From assembly GCA_964581795.1 (NCBI GenBank), contig CAZOPW010000033.1, positions 1 to 24,905 on the forward strand: a stretch of 24,905 bases of DNA, given 5' to 3'. The translations under genes were made by a program, and so were the position numbers. Shown here piece after piece: positions 5,346 to 12,989 of this stretch (position 1 is the first letter of the stretch; each line of letters starts with the position of its first letter). The notes under the pieces were generated by a model. The model worked only from the letters and a program-made list of their open reading frames with translations, made no database searches and was not told the DNA's origin. The DNA is from EX4572-165 sp964581795. Lineage in GTDB: Archaea; Thermoplasmatota; E2; DHVEG-1.

Positions 5346-6872
5346 ATGACCGTATTAGAAAAAACTGAGTCAATTTGTCCAGGATGTTATCAAGAAGGAG
5401 TCATCAATAAGATTGATGCAGAGATCATCGAAGAAGATGGCAAGGTATGGATTCAAAAAGCTTGCGATAAACACGGTACATTTAAAGATATCTATTTCAA
5501 TGATACTCATCTTTATAAAAAATGGATTCAATATAAAGTAACAGGGATTGATTCCCCCGATGTAAAGACCCAAGTTCTTGATTTTCCAGCGTTATATGAT
5601 ATCCATAAATCTCAAAGTGTACTTACCAATTTACTTATTACAAATAGATGCAACCTCCGTTGCAGTTACTGCTTTATGAATGCGGGGGCATCTGGATCAG
5701 TATATGAGCCAACTCTAGATCAATTACGTATGTTGATGGAACAAGCGCGTAGTGAACGACCACTTGGGTCTAAAGCTATACAAATTACTGGTGGGGAACC
5801 AACGGTCCGAGATGATTTGCTTGATATTGTTAAGATGGCAAAAGATGTAGGTTTTTCTCACATTCAGGTTAATACAAATGGGTTAAAACTTGCTGATAGT
5901 GTGGATTATTGTAAACAATTGAAAGATGCAAAAGTAAACACCATCTATATGAGCTTTGATGGTGTCACCAAAAAAACAAACCCTTGGATTGAAAAAAATA
6001 AACAGGCAATTGAGAATCTTAGGGTGGCGAATTTGAAAGTCGTCCTTGTTCCTGTTTTAATTGGTGGGCAAAATATTTCGGAAACTGGTAAAATCGTTCG
6101 TTTTGCTCTTGATAACATGGATATCATTCGTGGCGTTAATTTTCAACCAATTTCGTTCTGCGGTCGAATCAAGAAATTGCGTGATGAGAAACGAGCACAG
6201 CAGCGTGTGGATTATGTTGAGATGATGAATGCTTTGGAAAAAGAATTTGATGGAAAAATTTCTGAAGACGATTTTTATCCTGTTCCCTTTGTTTTCCCTG
6301 TTTCAAGGTTAATTGAAATGTTAAAAGGTGAAACACAAGTTGAATTTACTGCGCACCCTGGTTGTGGTGGTGCAACATATTTATTTGTTGATGATGGTGG
6401 AAACCCAATTCCGGTAACTCGATTTATTGATGTTGAGGGATTGCTATCTTTTATCGATAAGGAGAGCAAGATTACCGGCCCATTTAAGAAGGCAAGAGTT
6501 GCAGCTGCATTTTTACGTAAAGTTGATGATTTCGTTGATTATAACAAGGCACCTCATGGCTTTGACTTGAAACAGTTGTTAAAAGATGCTACTATAGGTG
6601 GTAGTTATGATTCATTACGAGGTTTTCATTACAAGAGCTTATTTTTAGGTTCGATGTGGTTTCAGGACCCATTTAACCTCAATATTGACCGATTAAAACG
6701 TTGTGTAATACATTACACAACTTTGGAGGGTATTGTGCCGTTTTGTGCCTATAATGGACTAGGCATAGGCGATGCAATTCGTGATAAACATTCCATCCCA
6801 GTAAAGGAATGGGAAAAGAAAACTGGTCGTAAAATGAAAGATGATTTACGAAAAGATGTTCCATTAACCTAA
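5346..6872 (+). CDS. tes: Tetraether lipid synthase (Tes) family radical SAM protein
   Basis: Radical SAM enzyme of the MJ0619/Tes family, which joins two archaeol tails through carbon-carbon bonds to make membrane-spanning tetraether (GDGT) lipids. The 508-residue product starts with a rubredoxin-like Cys cluster (Cys11, Cys14, Cys40, with His43 in CDKHGTF). The radical SAM motif CNLRCSYCF follows (Cys102, 106, 109), with GGEP at 149-152. The middle and C-terminal parts hold further cysteines expected for auxiliary clusters, in SFCGRIK, HPGCGGATY, KRCVIHYTT and VPFCAYNG. The length is normal for the family. An in-frame TGA just upstream fixes the start at 5346. An older proposal linked MJ0619 to methanopterin methylation; the Tes role is the better-supported one for this family. 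Other family members with different substrates cannot be excluded. Confidence 0.88.
   Translation: MTVLEKTESICPGCYQEGVINKIDAEIIEEDGKVWIQKACDKHGTFKDIYFNDTHLYKKWIQYKVTGIDSPDVKTQVLDFPALYDIHKSQSVLTNLLITNRCNLRCSYCFMNAGASGSVYEPTLDQLRMLMEQARSERPLGSKAIQITGGEPTVRDDLLDIVKMAKDVGFSHIQVNTNGLKLADSVDYCKQLKDAKVNTIYMSFDGVTKKTNPWIEKNKQAIENLRVANLKVVLVPVLIGGQNISETGKIVRFALDNMDIIRGVNFQPISFCGRIKKLRDEKRAQQRVDYVEMMNALEKEFDGKISEDDFYPVPFVFPVSRLIEMLKGETQVEFTAHPGCGGATYLFVDDGGNPIPVTRFIDVEGLLSFIDKESKITGPFKKARVAAAFLRKVDDFVDYNKAPHGFDLKQLLKDATIGGSYDSLRGFHYKSLFLGSMWFQDPFNLNIDRLKRCVIHYTTLEGIVPFCAYNGLGIGDAIRDKHSIPVKEWEKKTGRKMKDDLRKDVPLT
6700..6721. repeat. 22-bp palindrome inside the Tes coding sequence
   Basis: GTTGTGTAAT and ATTACACAAC form perfect 10-bp arms around a 2-bp centre. 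The arm core TTGTGTA/TACACAA also occurs in the palindrome at 17119-17143. In the protein it encodes the Cys-Val-Ile-His-Tyr-Thr-Thr segment of the conserved C-terminal motif, so codon constraint may explain it. Confidence 0.7.
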
Positions 6873-6893
6873 CTCTAAATGAGTAAAATTAAA

Positions 6894-6910
6894 TTTTTTT
6901 TCTTTTTCTT
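6894..6910 (+). terminator. U-tract terminator after the Tes gene
   Basis: A run of 17 bases that are all T except for two C, starting 22 bp after the stop codon. Archaeal RNA polymerase stops at such U-rich stretches without needing a hairpin. Confidence 0.5.
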
Positions 6911-7225
6911 TAATTCGTCGATGGGAAATAAGGACAGTTTTCATGAATACATTCATTATTGTATTTAGAGAAAATACAAGATTTATCTTTTGGGTGAGGG
7001 ATAGACATATCAAAATGTTTTTCAACAAATTCTAGAGCACTAAAAAAGGCAAGGAATGTGTTACGTTTACAACATCGAGGCCCTGCATGATTGGCAATGG
7101 AAGCTAAACTATTGGCAGTAACTAAATTACTCAAATGCCATTCTTGTTTAAAAAGGGGTGTTACCTCAGAGATGATGCTTATAAATATCCCTGTTCTAAC
7201 TGAAAGGTCCTCTGAGATAATGATA
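6910..7225 (-). pseudogene. 5'-truncated remnant resembling DUF5714 family
   Basis: Read on the minus strand, this frame gives a continuous protein-like stretch (EDLSVRTGIFISIISEVTPL, then FKQEWHLSNLVTANSLASIA, NHAGPRCCKRNTFLAF, and at the end NNECIHENCPYFPSTN). From memory this resembles the C-terminal part of archaeal DUF5714 proteins, with their GPRCCKRN and late CxxxxCPYY-type cysteines. The frame stays open upstream to about 7240, where a stop codon is met, but has no ATG or GTG, and the N-terminal half of the family is missing. Only a TTG at 7134 could start a 74-residue fragment. The cysteines are intact, so decay may be recent, or the fragment may use an unusual start. It converges on the Tes gene. 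The family identification is moderate. Confidence 0.55.
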
Positions 7226-7310
7226 ACAGATGTTAATCTATATTATTTGAAATATTTTAAAGAAGTTGTGTTAATTCAATGACAAAATCATGAAGAAGAA
7301 AATGACAATA

Positions 7311-7340
7311 ATATTTATATATTAGTTAAGTATAAACTAA
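7311..7340 (+). promoter_or_regulatory. TATA box and DtxR-box-like operator
   Basis: ATATTTATATA (7311-7321) is the TATA box. The adjoining 19-bp site TTAGTTAAGTATAAACTAA (7322-7340) has TTAGTT/AACTAA arms and agrees with the bacterial DtxR/IdeR consensus TTAGGTTAGCCTAACCTAA at 14 of 19 positions by direct comparison. The site would cover the transcript start just before ATG 7345, as expected for metal-dependent repression of the regulator-importer operon. Confidence 0.55.
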
Positions 7341-7344
7341 CTCG

Positions 7345-7806
7345 ATGGATTTTTTAACAAATAGAGACAAAGAATACATCAGAGTCATTTTCATGCTTAA
7401 AGGATCAATAACTCCAATTGGTCCTGTTAAATTATCAAAAAAAATGGGCGTTACTAAAGTTTGTGCATTCCAAAAAATGCATCGATTAGAAGCTTTAGGA
7501 TATGGTGAATATCACATTAGACAAGGATTAAAACTCAATAAAAAAGGAATAAAAATAGTAGAACAAGACATGAAACGTCATCATATAATTGAAGCATTCT
7601 TGCAAAACAAAGTAGGATTAACACATAGCCAAGCCTGTATTGAAGCAGAAGAATTAGACAAAACCATGAGCCAAACCTTATTCAATAAAATAAAGGACGA
7701 AAACCTACAATCTTCTTCCTGCTGTAAATATAATCCCTCTGATAGTCCAACAGCTTCTGATTTAAAATTGTGTCCTTGGATGCAACGACTTATTTGTAAA
7801 GGTTGA
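7345..7806 (+). CDS. DtxR-like transcriptional regulator with altered metal site
   Basis: A 153-residue protein with an N-terminal winged helix (TPIGPVKLSKKMGVTKVCAF as helix-turn-helix) and a shortened helical domain like DtxR/MntR. Compared with the regulator at 4741, the late ligands are changed. The CRIEH segment aligns with EELDK (residues 102-105 region), so the conserved His is Lys and Glu is Asp, while His79/His80 remain. The C-terminal tail is rich in cysteine (Cys126, Cys127, Cys143, Cys151), which could form a different metal site. It is the first gene of a probable operon with the importer, 13 nt before its binding-protein gene, so it most likely senses the imported metal. The leader is nearly absent. 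Confidence 0.8.
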   Translation: MDFLTNRDKEYIRVIFMLKGSITPIGPVKLSKKMGVTKVCAFQKMHRLEALGYGEYHIRQGLKLNKKGIKIVEQDMKRHHIIEAFLQNKVGLTHSQACIEAEELDKTMSQTLFNKIKDENLQSSSCCKYNPSDSPTASDLKLCPWMQRLICKG

Positions 7807-7819
7807 TGGGAGAATAATC

Positions 7820-8749
7820 ATGAAAGAAGCTAAAAGAAATAATTTTCAAATTAACACGATTCTTATTTTCCTCATTTTTATATTTATCTTTAATAGTGGA
7901 TGTATAAATGAAGAAATGAATGACCAGAAATTATCAGTTTTAGTTACCATTGTCCCACAACAGGAAATAGTTGAGGAGATCGGTGGAGAATATATTGATG
8001 TTACTGTAATGGTACCCGCAGGTCAAAGCCCCCATTCTTTTGAACCGGACCCTAAACAAATGAAGAATGTAGTGAAAGCAAAAGCATATTTTACCGTAGG
8101 ATCGGGGGTTGAATTTGAAGTAGTATATATGGATACAATCCTTGAACAAAATCCAGATTTGAAAGTGTTTGACTGCTCAGAAAATATATCTGTTATCTCA
8201 TTTGATGAACACTATGGAAAAGAAGCAGAACATAATGATGAACATAATCATGATCATACTGGAACTGATCCTCACATTTGGACATCTCCAGAAAACGTTA
8301 AGAAAATGGCTGAAGTTATCTATTCCGGACTAGTTGAAATCGATCAAGATCATCAGCAACTTTACCATAATAATTATAAAAACTATGTTTCTGAGATTAA
8401 TAAATTACACCAAAATATTTCTGCTCTTTTGGAATCATATGAAGGCAGGTCGTTTATGGTTTATCATCCTTCATGGGGGTATTTTGGAGATACGTACAAA
8501 CTAGAACAAATTGCGATAGAAGATGAAGGAAAAGAACCTGGCCCTGCCGGTTTAGCTGCAATCATTGATCAAGCGCGTAACGAAAGTATCAAAGTTATTT
8601 TTGTTTCTCCTCAATTCGATACATCTCGAGCACAAACAATAGCTGAAGAAATAAATGGTAAGGTTGTTTCAGCTGATCCATTAACAAGTAATTATACGAA
8701 CACTATTTTAAATCTCACTGAGGCAATAATTGAAGGATATTCATCGTAA
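7820..8749 (+). CDS. znuA: Metal ABC transporter substrate-binding lipoprotein (ZnuA/TroA family)
   Basis: Captures Zn2+ (or Mn2+) outside the membrane and delivers it to the permease. The 309-residue product has a hydrophobic signal segment and a lipobox ending at Cys28 (FIFNSGCIN), consistent with lipid anchoring. Cluster A-I family ligands are visible: His72 in GQSPHSFEPDP, His152 in TDPHIW, His216 in MVYHPSWGYFG and Asp286 in SADPLTSNY. A His/Asp-rich loop (residues 138-146, EHNDEHNHDH) sits before His152, as in zinc-binding ZnuA proteins. Three His plus Asp argues for zinc or TroA-type Zn/Mn rather than the His-His-Glu-Asp manganese binders. A Shine-Dalgarno site GGGAGA lies about 6 nt before ATG. 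The ATPase gene follows after about 60 nt. Confidence 0.93.
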   Translation: MKEAKRNNFQINTILIFLIFIFIFNSGCINEEMNDQKLSVLVTIVPQQEIVEEIGGEYIDVTVMVPAGQSPHSFEPDPKQMKNVVKAKAYFTVGSGVEFEVVYMDTILEQNPDLKVFDCSENISVISFDEHYGKEAEHNDEHNHDHTGTDPHIWTSPENVKKMAEVIYSGLVEIDQDHQQLYHNNYKNYVSEINKLHQNISALLESYEGRSFMVYHPSWGYFGDTYKLEQIAIEDEGKEPGPAGLAAIIDQARNESIKVIFVSPQFDTSRAQTIAEEINGKVVSADPLTSNYTNTILNLTEAIIEGYSS

Positions 8750-8811
8750 TGAAAATAAAAAAATAAATCTGAACAAAGAGTAAATCTGATAATTGAATGA
8801 AGGTGGATATA

Positions 8812-9612
8812 GTGACAAATGATTCAAAAGTTGCAATTGATATCAAAAATCTTTCTGCAGGATATGACTCTGAAACAATTATTGAAGATGTCACCATTCA
8901 AATTAAACACAAAGATTTTTTTGGTATAATCGGGCCGAATGGAGGAGGAAAATCTACATTACTCAAGGCTATCCTTGGTTTAATTCCTATTCAAAAAGGA
9001 AGCATTGAAATTTTTGGAAAACCTCCAGAGGTAGGAAGAAAATACATCGGTTATGTTGCTCAATACGCTGAATTTGATAAAAATTACCCAATTTCAGTGT
9101 GGGATGTTGTGTTAATGGGTAGAAGATCGATTCGTGGATTATCTCCTCATTATTCAAAACAGGATAAAAAGGAAGCTGAAAACGCGTTACGAATGGTTGA
9201 ATTGTCCAAATTTAAACACCGACATATAAACGAATTATCCGGTGGACAACGGCAACGTGTTTTTATTGCAAGAGCTCTTGCAGGAAATCCTCGCATTTTA
9301 CTCTTAGATGAACCAACTGCAAGTGTTGATAAGGATATGCAAGATACAATTTATCAATTCTTACAAGAGATCAATGAACGAATTACTATTGTTTTAGTTA
9401 CTCATGATATTGGTGTCCTTTCATCTTATGTGAATAGAGTATCTTGTATGAATCGATATTTGTTTACCCATGACGATGATCGATATATTTCTCCTGAAAT
9501 GATTGAAAAAGCCTATAGTTGCCCTGTTGAACTGATTGCTCATGGAGTTCCTCATCGAGTACTTGTCGACCATGATAAATCCAAGAATAAAAAGAAGGAG
9601 CGTTCTTCATGA
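8812..9612 (+). CDS. znuC: Metal ABC transporter ATPase (ZnuC-like)
   Basis: Cytoplasmic ATPase that powers the metal importer. All nucleotide-binding motifs are present: Walker A GPNGGGKST, signature LSGGQRQRV, Walker B ILLLDEP and the switch His in VTHD. Two starts are possible. ATG at 8797 gives 271 residues and lacks a ribosome site. GTG at 8812 is preceded by AAGGTGG (8800-8806) with 5 nt spacing and gives 266 residues, so it is chosen. The C-terminal tail (SPEMIEKAYSCPVELIAHGV and a basic end) is usual for ZnuC/MntB-type ATPases. The stop overlaps the permease start by 4 bp (ATGA), indicating coupled translation. Confidence 0.94.
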   Translation: MTNDSKVAIDIKNLSAGYDSETIIEDVTIQIKHKDFFGIIGPNGGGKSTLLKAILGLIPIQKGSIEIFGKPPEVGRKYIGYVAQYAEFDKNYPISVWDVVLMGRRSIRGLSPHYSKQDKKEAENALRMVELSKFKHRHINELSGGQRQRVFIARALAGNPRILLLDEPTASVDKDMQDTIYQFLQEINERITIVLVTHDIGVLSSYVNRVSCMNRYLFTHDDDRYISPEMIEKAYSCPVELIAHGVPHRVLVDHDKSKNKKKERSS

Positions 9613-10493
9613 ATGAGTTCATTGGATTATTCTCTCTTCCCTTTGTACAACGCATGTTCCTTGCAGGTATTCTTGCTAGTATTTCATGTGGATTGATTGG
9701 GAGTTTGATTGTGGTAAAACGAGTCGTTTTTTTAAGTGGTGGGATCGCTCATGTTACCTTCGGGGGAATAGGAATGGCTTATTATTTGCAGTATACTATG
9801 AGTTGGATGTGGCTTGATCCCTTACTTGGCGCTCTCATATTTGCAGTTCTTACTGCAGGGATCATGAGTTTACCGGTGGTTAAATCTCGATTACGTGAGG
9901 ATTCAACGATTGGAGTTTTGTGGGTTATTGGAATGGCTCTTGGTGTGTTATTTTTAAATGCTGTTGATCGTAGTGAAATTATTGTGCAAGAACCAGTGAG
10001 TATCTTGTTCGGTAATATTTTACTCATCCAATTTTCTGATATTTTACTTATGTTGGGATTGGTTGTTATTATTTTACTTGTGACAAGTTTTCTTTTCAAA
10101 GATTTCCAAATCTTAACTTTTGATGAACAATTTGCAAAAATCAGTGGAATTAATGTTTCACTGCTAAATTTTGTGTTACTTCTTCTGGTTGCATTTACTA
10201 CAGTTGTTCTTATCAAAGTGGTTGGTGTCATTTTGGTTATTGCGATGCTCACTATTCCTGCATCAATTTCTGGATTATTCACAAAGGAGTTGAAACAAAT
10301 GATGATTTTTGCAGTTGGAATTGGATTAATAATTACCCTGGCTGGATTGACATTATCATTAGTTTATAATCAGCCTCCTGGGGCTACGATAGTCTTATCT
10401 TTGGGATTTGTCTTTTTAATTTCTCTCATTGGGAAGTATCTCATTCAACATATTTTGAATTCAACCGAAAATGAAACCGTGAGAAAATCGTAA
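9609..10493 (+). CDS. znuB: Metal ABC transporter permease (ZnuB/ABC-3 family)
   Basis: Membrane channel of the Zn/Mn importer. The 294-residue protein is made of roughly eight hydrophobic segments and has the ABC-3 family features, including GGIAHVTFGGIGMAYYL near residue 43 and a C-terminal VYNQPPGATIVLSLGFVFL. It starts inside the ATPase stop codon (4-bp overlap) and ends the operon regulator-binding protein-ATPase-permease. The downstream region to 10590 is AT-rich and holds no further gene. Confidence 0.95.
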   Translation: MNEFIGLFSLPFVQRMFLAGILASISCGLIGSLIVVKRVVFLSGGIAHVTFGGIGMAYYLQYTMSWMWLDPLLGALIFAVLTAGIMSLPVVKSRLREDSTIGVLWVIGMALGVLFLNAVDRSEIIVQEPVSILFGNILLIQFSDILLMLGLVVIILLVTSFLFKDFQILTFDEQFAKISGINVSLLNFVLLLLVAFTTVVLIKVVGVILVIAMLTIPASISGLFTKELKQMMIFAVGIGLIITLAGLTLSLVYNQPPGATIVLSLGFVFLISLIGKYLIQHILNSTENETVRKS

Positions 10494-10591
10494 ATTTTAT
10501 TTATTAAGCATTTACCAGATTACAAAAATAATTATTTTTATAAATGAAAAAATATTAATATTGTATTGGTTATAAATATCTATGAAGAGTG

Positions 10592-10601
10592 GTATATAAA
10601 A
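10592..10601 (+). promoter_or_regulatory. TATA box of the transglutaminase-like gene
   Basis: GTATATAAAA, with a predicted transcript start near 10623, about 20 nt before the ATG at 10644, leaving room for the ribosome site GGGGGAT. A second TATA-like string lies at 10570-10577. Confidence 0.55.
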
Positions 10602-10643
10602 CCTCTTTTCTATAAAACACAATTAATCTAATTGGGGGATACT

Positions 10644-11915
10644 ATGTTTAATTATCATCGTAAAAAAATAGGATCAATTCTAGTCATCATTTTTTTTACA
10701 TTTCTTTTATTCCAATCAATCATTACTCATGGTGTCCCTGAAGAAACTAGGGAAACTACAGAACTTTATTTATTACGAGTTGAACACTATTTGGAATTAG
10801 AAGCAACAGCAAATACTGATACCTTCCACGTTCAATACGTGTTCCCTCCAGATTATGAGTATCAAGTTCCCATTGTCCTTGATTTATTCAATGATACTAC
10901 GGCTCAAGTGTTATCATATTGCATTGAACCGGATAGCGTCGAACCAAATAGAGTAATCAATTTTACCATTGCACCAATGCAAAAAAATCAACGTTGCATG
11001 CTTCATTTTACCATTTGGGTTCTTGTTGAAGATCATGATTTTTCAGACATACCAAGAGAAAACCCGATGCCTTACTCTCAATACGAGAATCCTTCAGAAA
11101 CCTGGGAGTGGCTTTCTCGATCTAAAGTAGTACAAGTCAACAGTTTACGGATTAAGTATCGGGCAAATACATTACAAGGAACAAATGAACAAGTACTCTC
11201 CTATGCAAAAAATGTTTCTTCTTTCATCAAGAATCATCGATATGGCTTGTTCTTAATTCAATTATGGACCCGTTCATTTCTCAAACAAGACGCATTAACA
11301 ACTCTTACGATTAATGGTGAAAATATCGGTCGGTCTCATCTAGCTTGTGCTCTATTTCGATCGCAAGATATTCCTGCCAGAGTTCTCTTAGCTAATAATG
11401 ATCAAGGATTTTGGACACAGATGCATTATATGGTGGAATATTATATACCTGATTATGGTTGGGTTCTTCTTGATCCTACAAAAGGAACAACGCCCTATTC
11501 AACACATCGACAGGTTATCAATCGAATCTGTAGCATTGAGGATGAACAAAACACCAAAAAAGATTACATTTACCCATTTATGAAAGGTGAAGAACGATGG
11601 ATTTGGATTGATACTAAAGATGTTGAACCCTTTTATGTCGATTGTGATGAAGGGAGTAAATCACAAATGTTTACCGAAACTAAAATTGATGCACCGACCT
11701 TTGCAGCTGAATATACTTTTTTCCGTACACAAAACGTGTTCTCTCAATATGAAAAATTCCTTGGGAAAACGCTACCTATCCAAGATCGACTACATGTAGA
11801 TAAAGCAAAAGGATTTCAATTAGATGCCTGTACTGCTCTTGTAGAGACAGGCAACATCAATGAATTTGTGTATTATATTGAAAAGGCATTTGATGAGTAC
11901 AAAGCTATTGAATAA
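10644..11915 (+). CDS. Secreted transglutaminase-like domain protein, nucleophile apparently lost
   Basis: A 423-residue protein with a signal peptide or N-terminal anchor (about residues 8-30, KKIGSILVIIFFTFLLF), a beta-rich extracellular part, and a transglutaminase-like core at about 220-285. The core aligns well: NIGRSHLACALFRSQDIPAR fits the family pattern CxGRSxLxxALxRxxGIPAR, with His261 in QMHYMVEYY and Asp277 in VLLDPTKG as the other triad positions. The residue at the nucleophilic Cys position is Asn227, so the domain may be inactive as a transglutaminase or protease and serve binding or structure; Cys235 lies 8 residues away. ATG at 10644 with GGGGGAT upstream is chosen over an in-frame TTG at 10632. 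Its end overlaps the convergent permease gene by 11 bp. Confidence 0.8.
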   Translation: MFNYHRKKIGSILVIIFFTFLLFQSIITHGVPEETRETTELYLLRVEHYLELEATANTDTFHVQYVFPPDYEYQVPIVLDLFNDTTAQVLSYCIEPDSVEPNRVINFTIAPMQKNQRCMLHFTIWVLVEDHDFSDIPRENPMPYSQYENPSETWEWLSRSKVVQVNSLRIKYRANTLQGTNEQVLSYAKNVSSFIKNHRYGLFLIQLWTRSFLKQDALTTLTINGENIGRSHLACALFRSQDIPARVLLANNDQGFWTQMHYMVEYYIPDYGWVLLDPTKGTTPYSTHRQVINRICSIEDEQNTKKDYIYPFMKGEERWIWIDTKDVEPFYVDCDEGSKSQMFTETKIDAPTFAAEYTFFRTQNVFSQYEKFLGKTLPIQDRLHVDKAKGFQLDACTALVETGNINEFVYYIEKAFDEYKAIE

Positions 11916-12438
11916 CTGATTGAGATTTTTTCATCATGATATCAACAATTTTCCCTTCAATTAATCCTGCAATAATCATCACAAAAAGTAATACAATTGT
12001 ATATGTTAAGCCAAAATATAATATGAGTGCGGGTAGTAAAGGAATTTTCACTGCTCGATTATACAAAAATACAGCGATAAACCCATAACTCATCCCTTTT
12101 TGATGAAGTTGCTTCAGCAAAGGATACCAGATATAAATAGAACCATGACTAAATATACCAAAGAGCGTGGAAAGACTCCACCCTTTCCATCCAGCGTTAC
12201 CACCAAGATATTTTGAAACAGTTTTTGGCTTTAAATAATAATTGAATAAGGCCATAATAAGAAAAACCAAAAACAAGACAGGAACTATTGTCAACAATAT
12301 TGAATATGTAAATTCAATTGCTTTGAAAAAAGAATCTGAATGAAAAAGAAAAATGATAAGATAAATGAAGAGAACAAGTATTAAAAATAGAATACTGAAA
12401 AAATATGATTTTTTCTTCTTTTTTTGTTTCTGCATCAA
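11905..12438 (-). CDS. Permease half-protein 2 (DUF318/ArsP-like superfamily)
   Basis: A 177-residue membrane protein with about five hydrophobic segments. The motif region KYLGGNAGWKGWSLSTLFGI followed by FSHGSIYIWYPLLKQL and FLYNRAVKIPLLPALILYFG resembles the second half of DUF318 permeases (YraQ/ArsP-like), in which two homologous halves face each other. Its ATG overlaps the stop of the upstream half-gene by 4 bp, so both halves should be made together and probably form one transporter. Substrate unknown; ArsP members export organoarsenicals, but nothing here shows that. The N-terminus is a lysine run. Confidence 0.75.
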   Translation of the reverse strand: MMQKQKKKKKSYFFSILFLILVLFIYLIIFLFHSDSFFKAIEFTYSILLTIVPVLFLVFLIMALFNYYLKPKTVSKYLGGNAGWKGWSLSTLFGIFSHGSIYIWYPLLKQLHQKGMSYGFIAVFLYNRAVKIPLLPALILYFGLTYTIVLLFVMIIAGLIEGKIVDIMMKKSQSVIQ

Positions 12439-12938
12439 TATATTGCCCCTATGATCATGGTTACAACCCCTGCAACGAAAAAGGATAATAGAAAACTAAT
12501 TCCATTTCGAAGAAGTGAAAATCTTTTCCCCAATGCAGCAATTTCTGCAGGAAGCTGAACGACACCTACAGTCACCCACGATACGATAAATGTGGTCACT
12601 GCAAATAAACTCACATCTTTAATTAAAAGCTCATAGCCAATAATGTAACTTGTTATTGGATTTCCTGTGAATATGCTACCGATTACTGATCCTATAAAAC
12701 CATCCATAAATATGAATCCTTTAAAGAGAACCGCTATCATCTCATCAGTAACAAATGTTTTAAACAGACCGATAAGAAGAATTACTCCCAGTATAACAGG
12801 AAGCATGTTAAAAATACCATTACCCGCTTTAAAAAAGGATTTTTTCCATGATGCTTGTACAAAACCTTCATCCAATTTCTCTCCCATTTTTTCCCTCAAA
12901 TAAAATGGATAGCAGGTATATGACTTTAAATCTTTCAT
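12435..12938 (-). CDS. Permease half-protein 1 (DUF318/ArsP-like superfamily)
   Basis: A 167-residue membrane protein with about four hydrophobic segments. The segment FIGSVIGSIFTGNPITSYII, with its GNP(I/V)xS motif and preceding membrane helix, resembles the first half of DUF318 permeases. The short N-terminal region (MKDLKSYTCYPFYLREKMGE) is cytosolic-looking. It is the promoter-proximal member of the two-gene unit and shares the short, AT-rich divergent region (12939-12989) with the winged-helix regulator, which may control it. Function beyond membrane transport is not assignable. Confidence 0.75.
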   Translation of the reverse strand: MKDLKSYTCYPFYLREKMGEKLDEGFVQASWKKSFFKAGNGIFNMLPVILGVILLIGLFKTFVTDEMIAVLFKGFIFMDGFIGSVIGSIFTGNPITSYIIGYELLIKDVSLFAVTTFIVSWVTVGVVQLPAEIAALGKRFSLLRNGISFLLSFFVAGVVTMIIGAIY

Positions 12939-12989
12939 TTTCTAAAAATCAACAATAATTTAATTACTTACCAAAATCATTCTTTTGTT

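Noticed and set aside
9782..10282. 166-codon open frame on the minus strand
   Set aside because: It is antisense to the permease gene and rich in residues expected from reversed hydrophobic codons.
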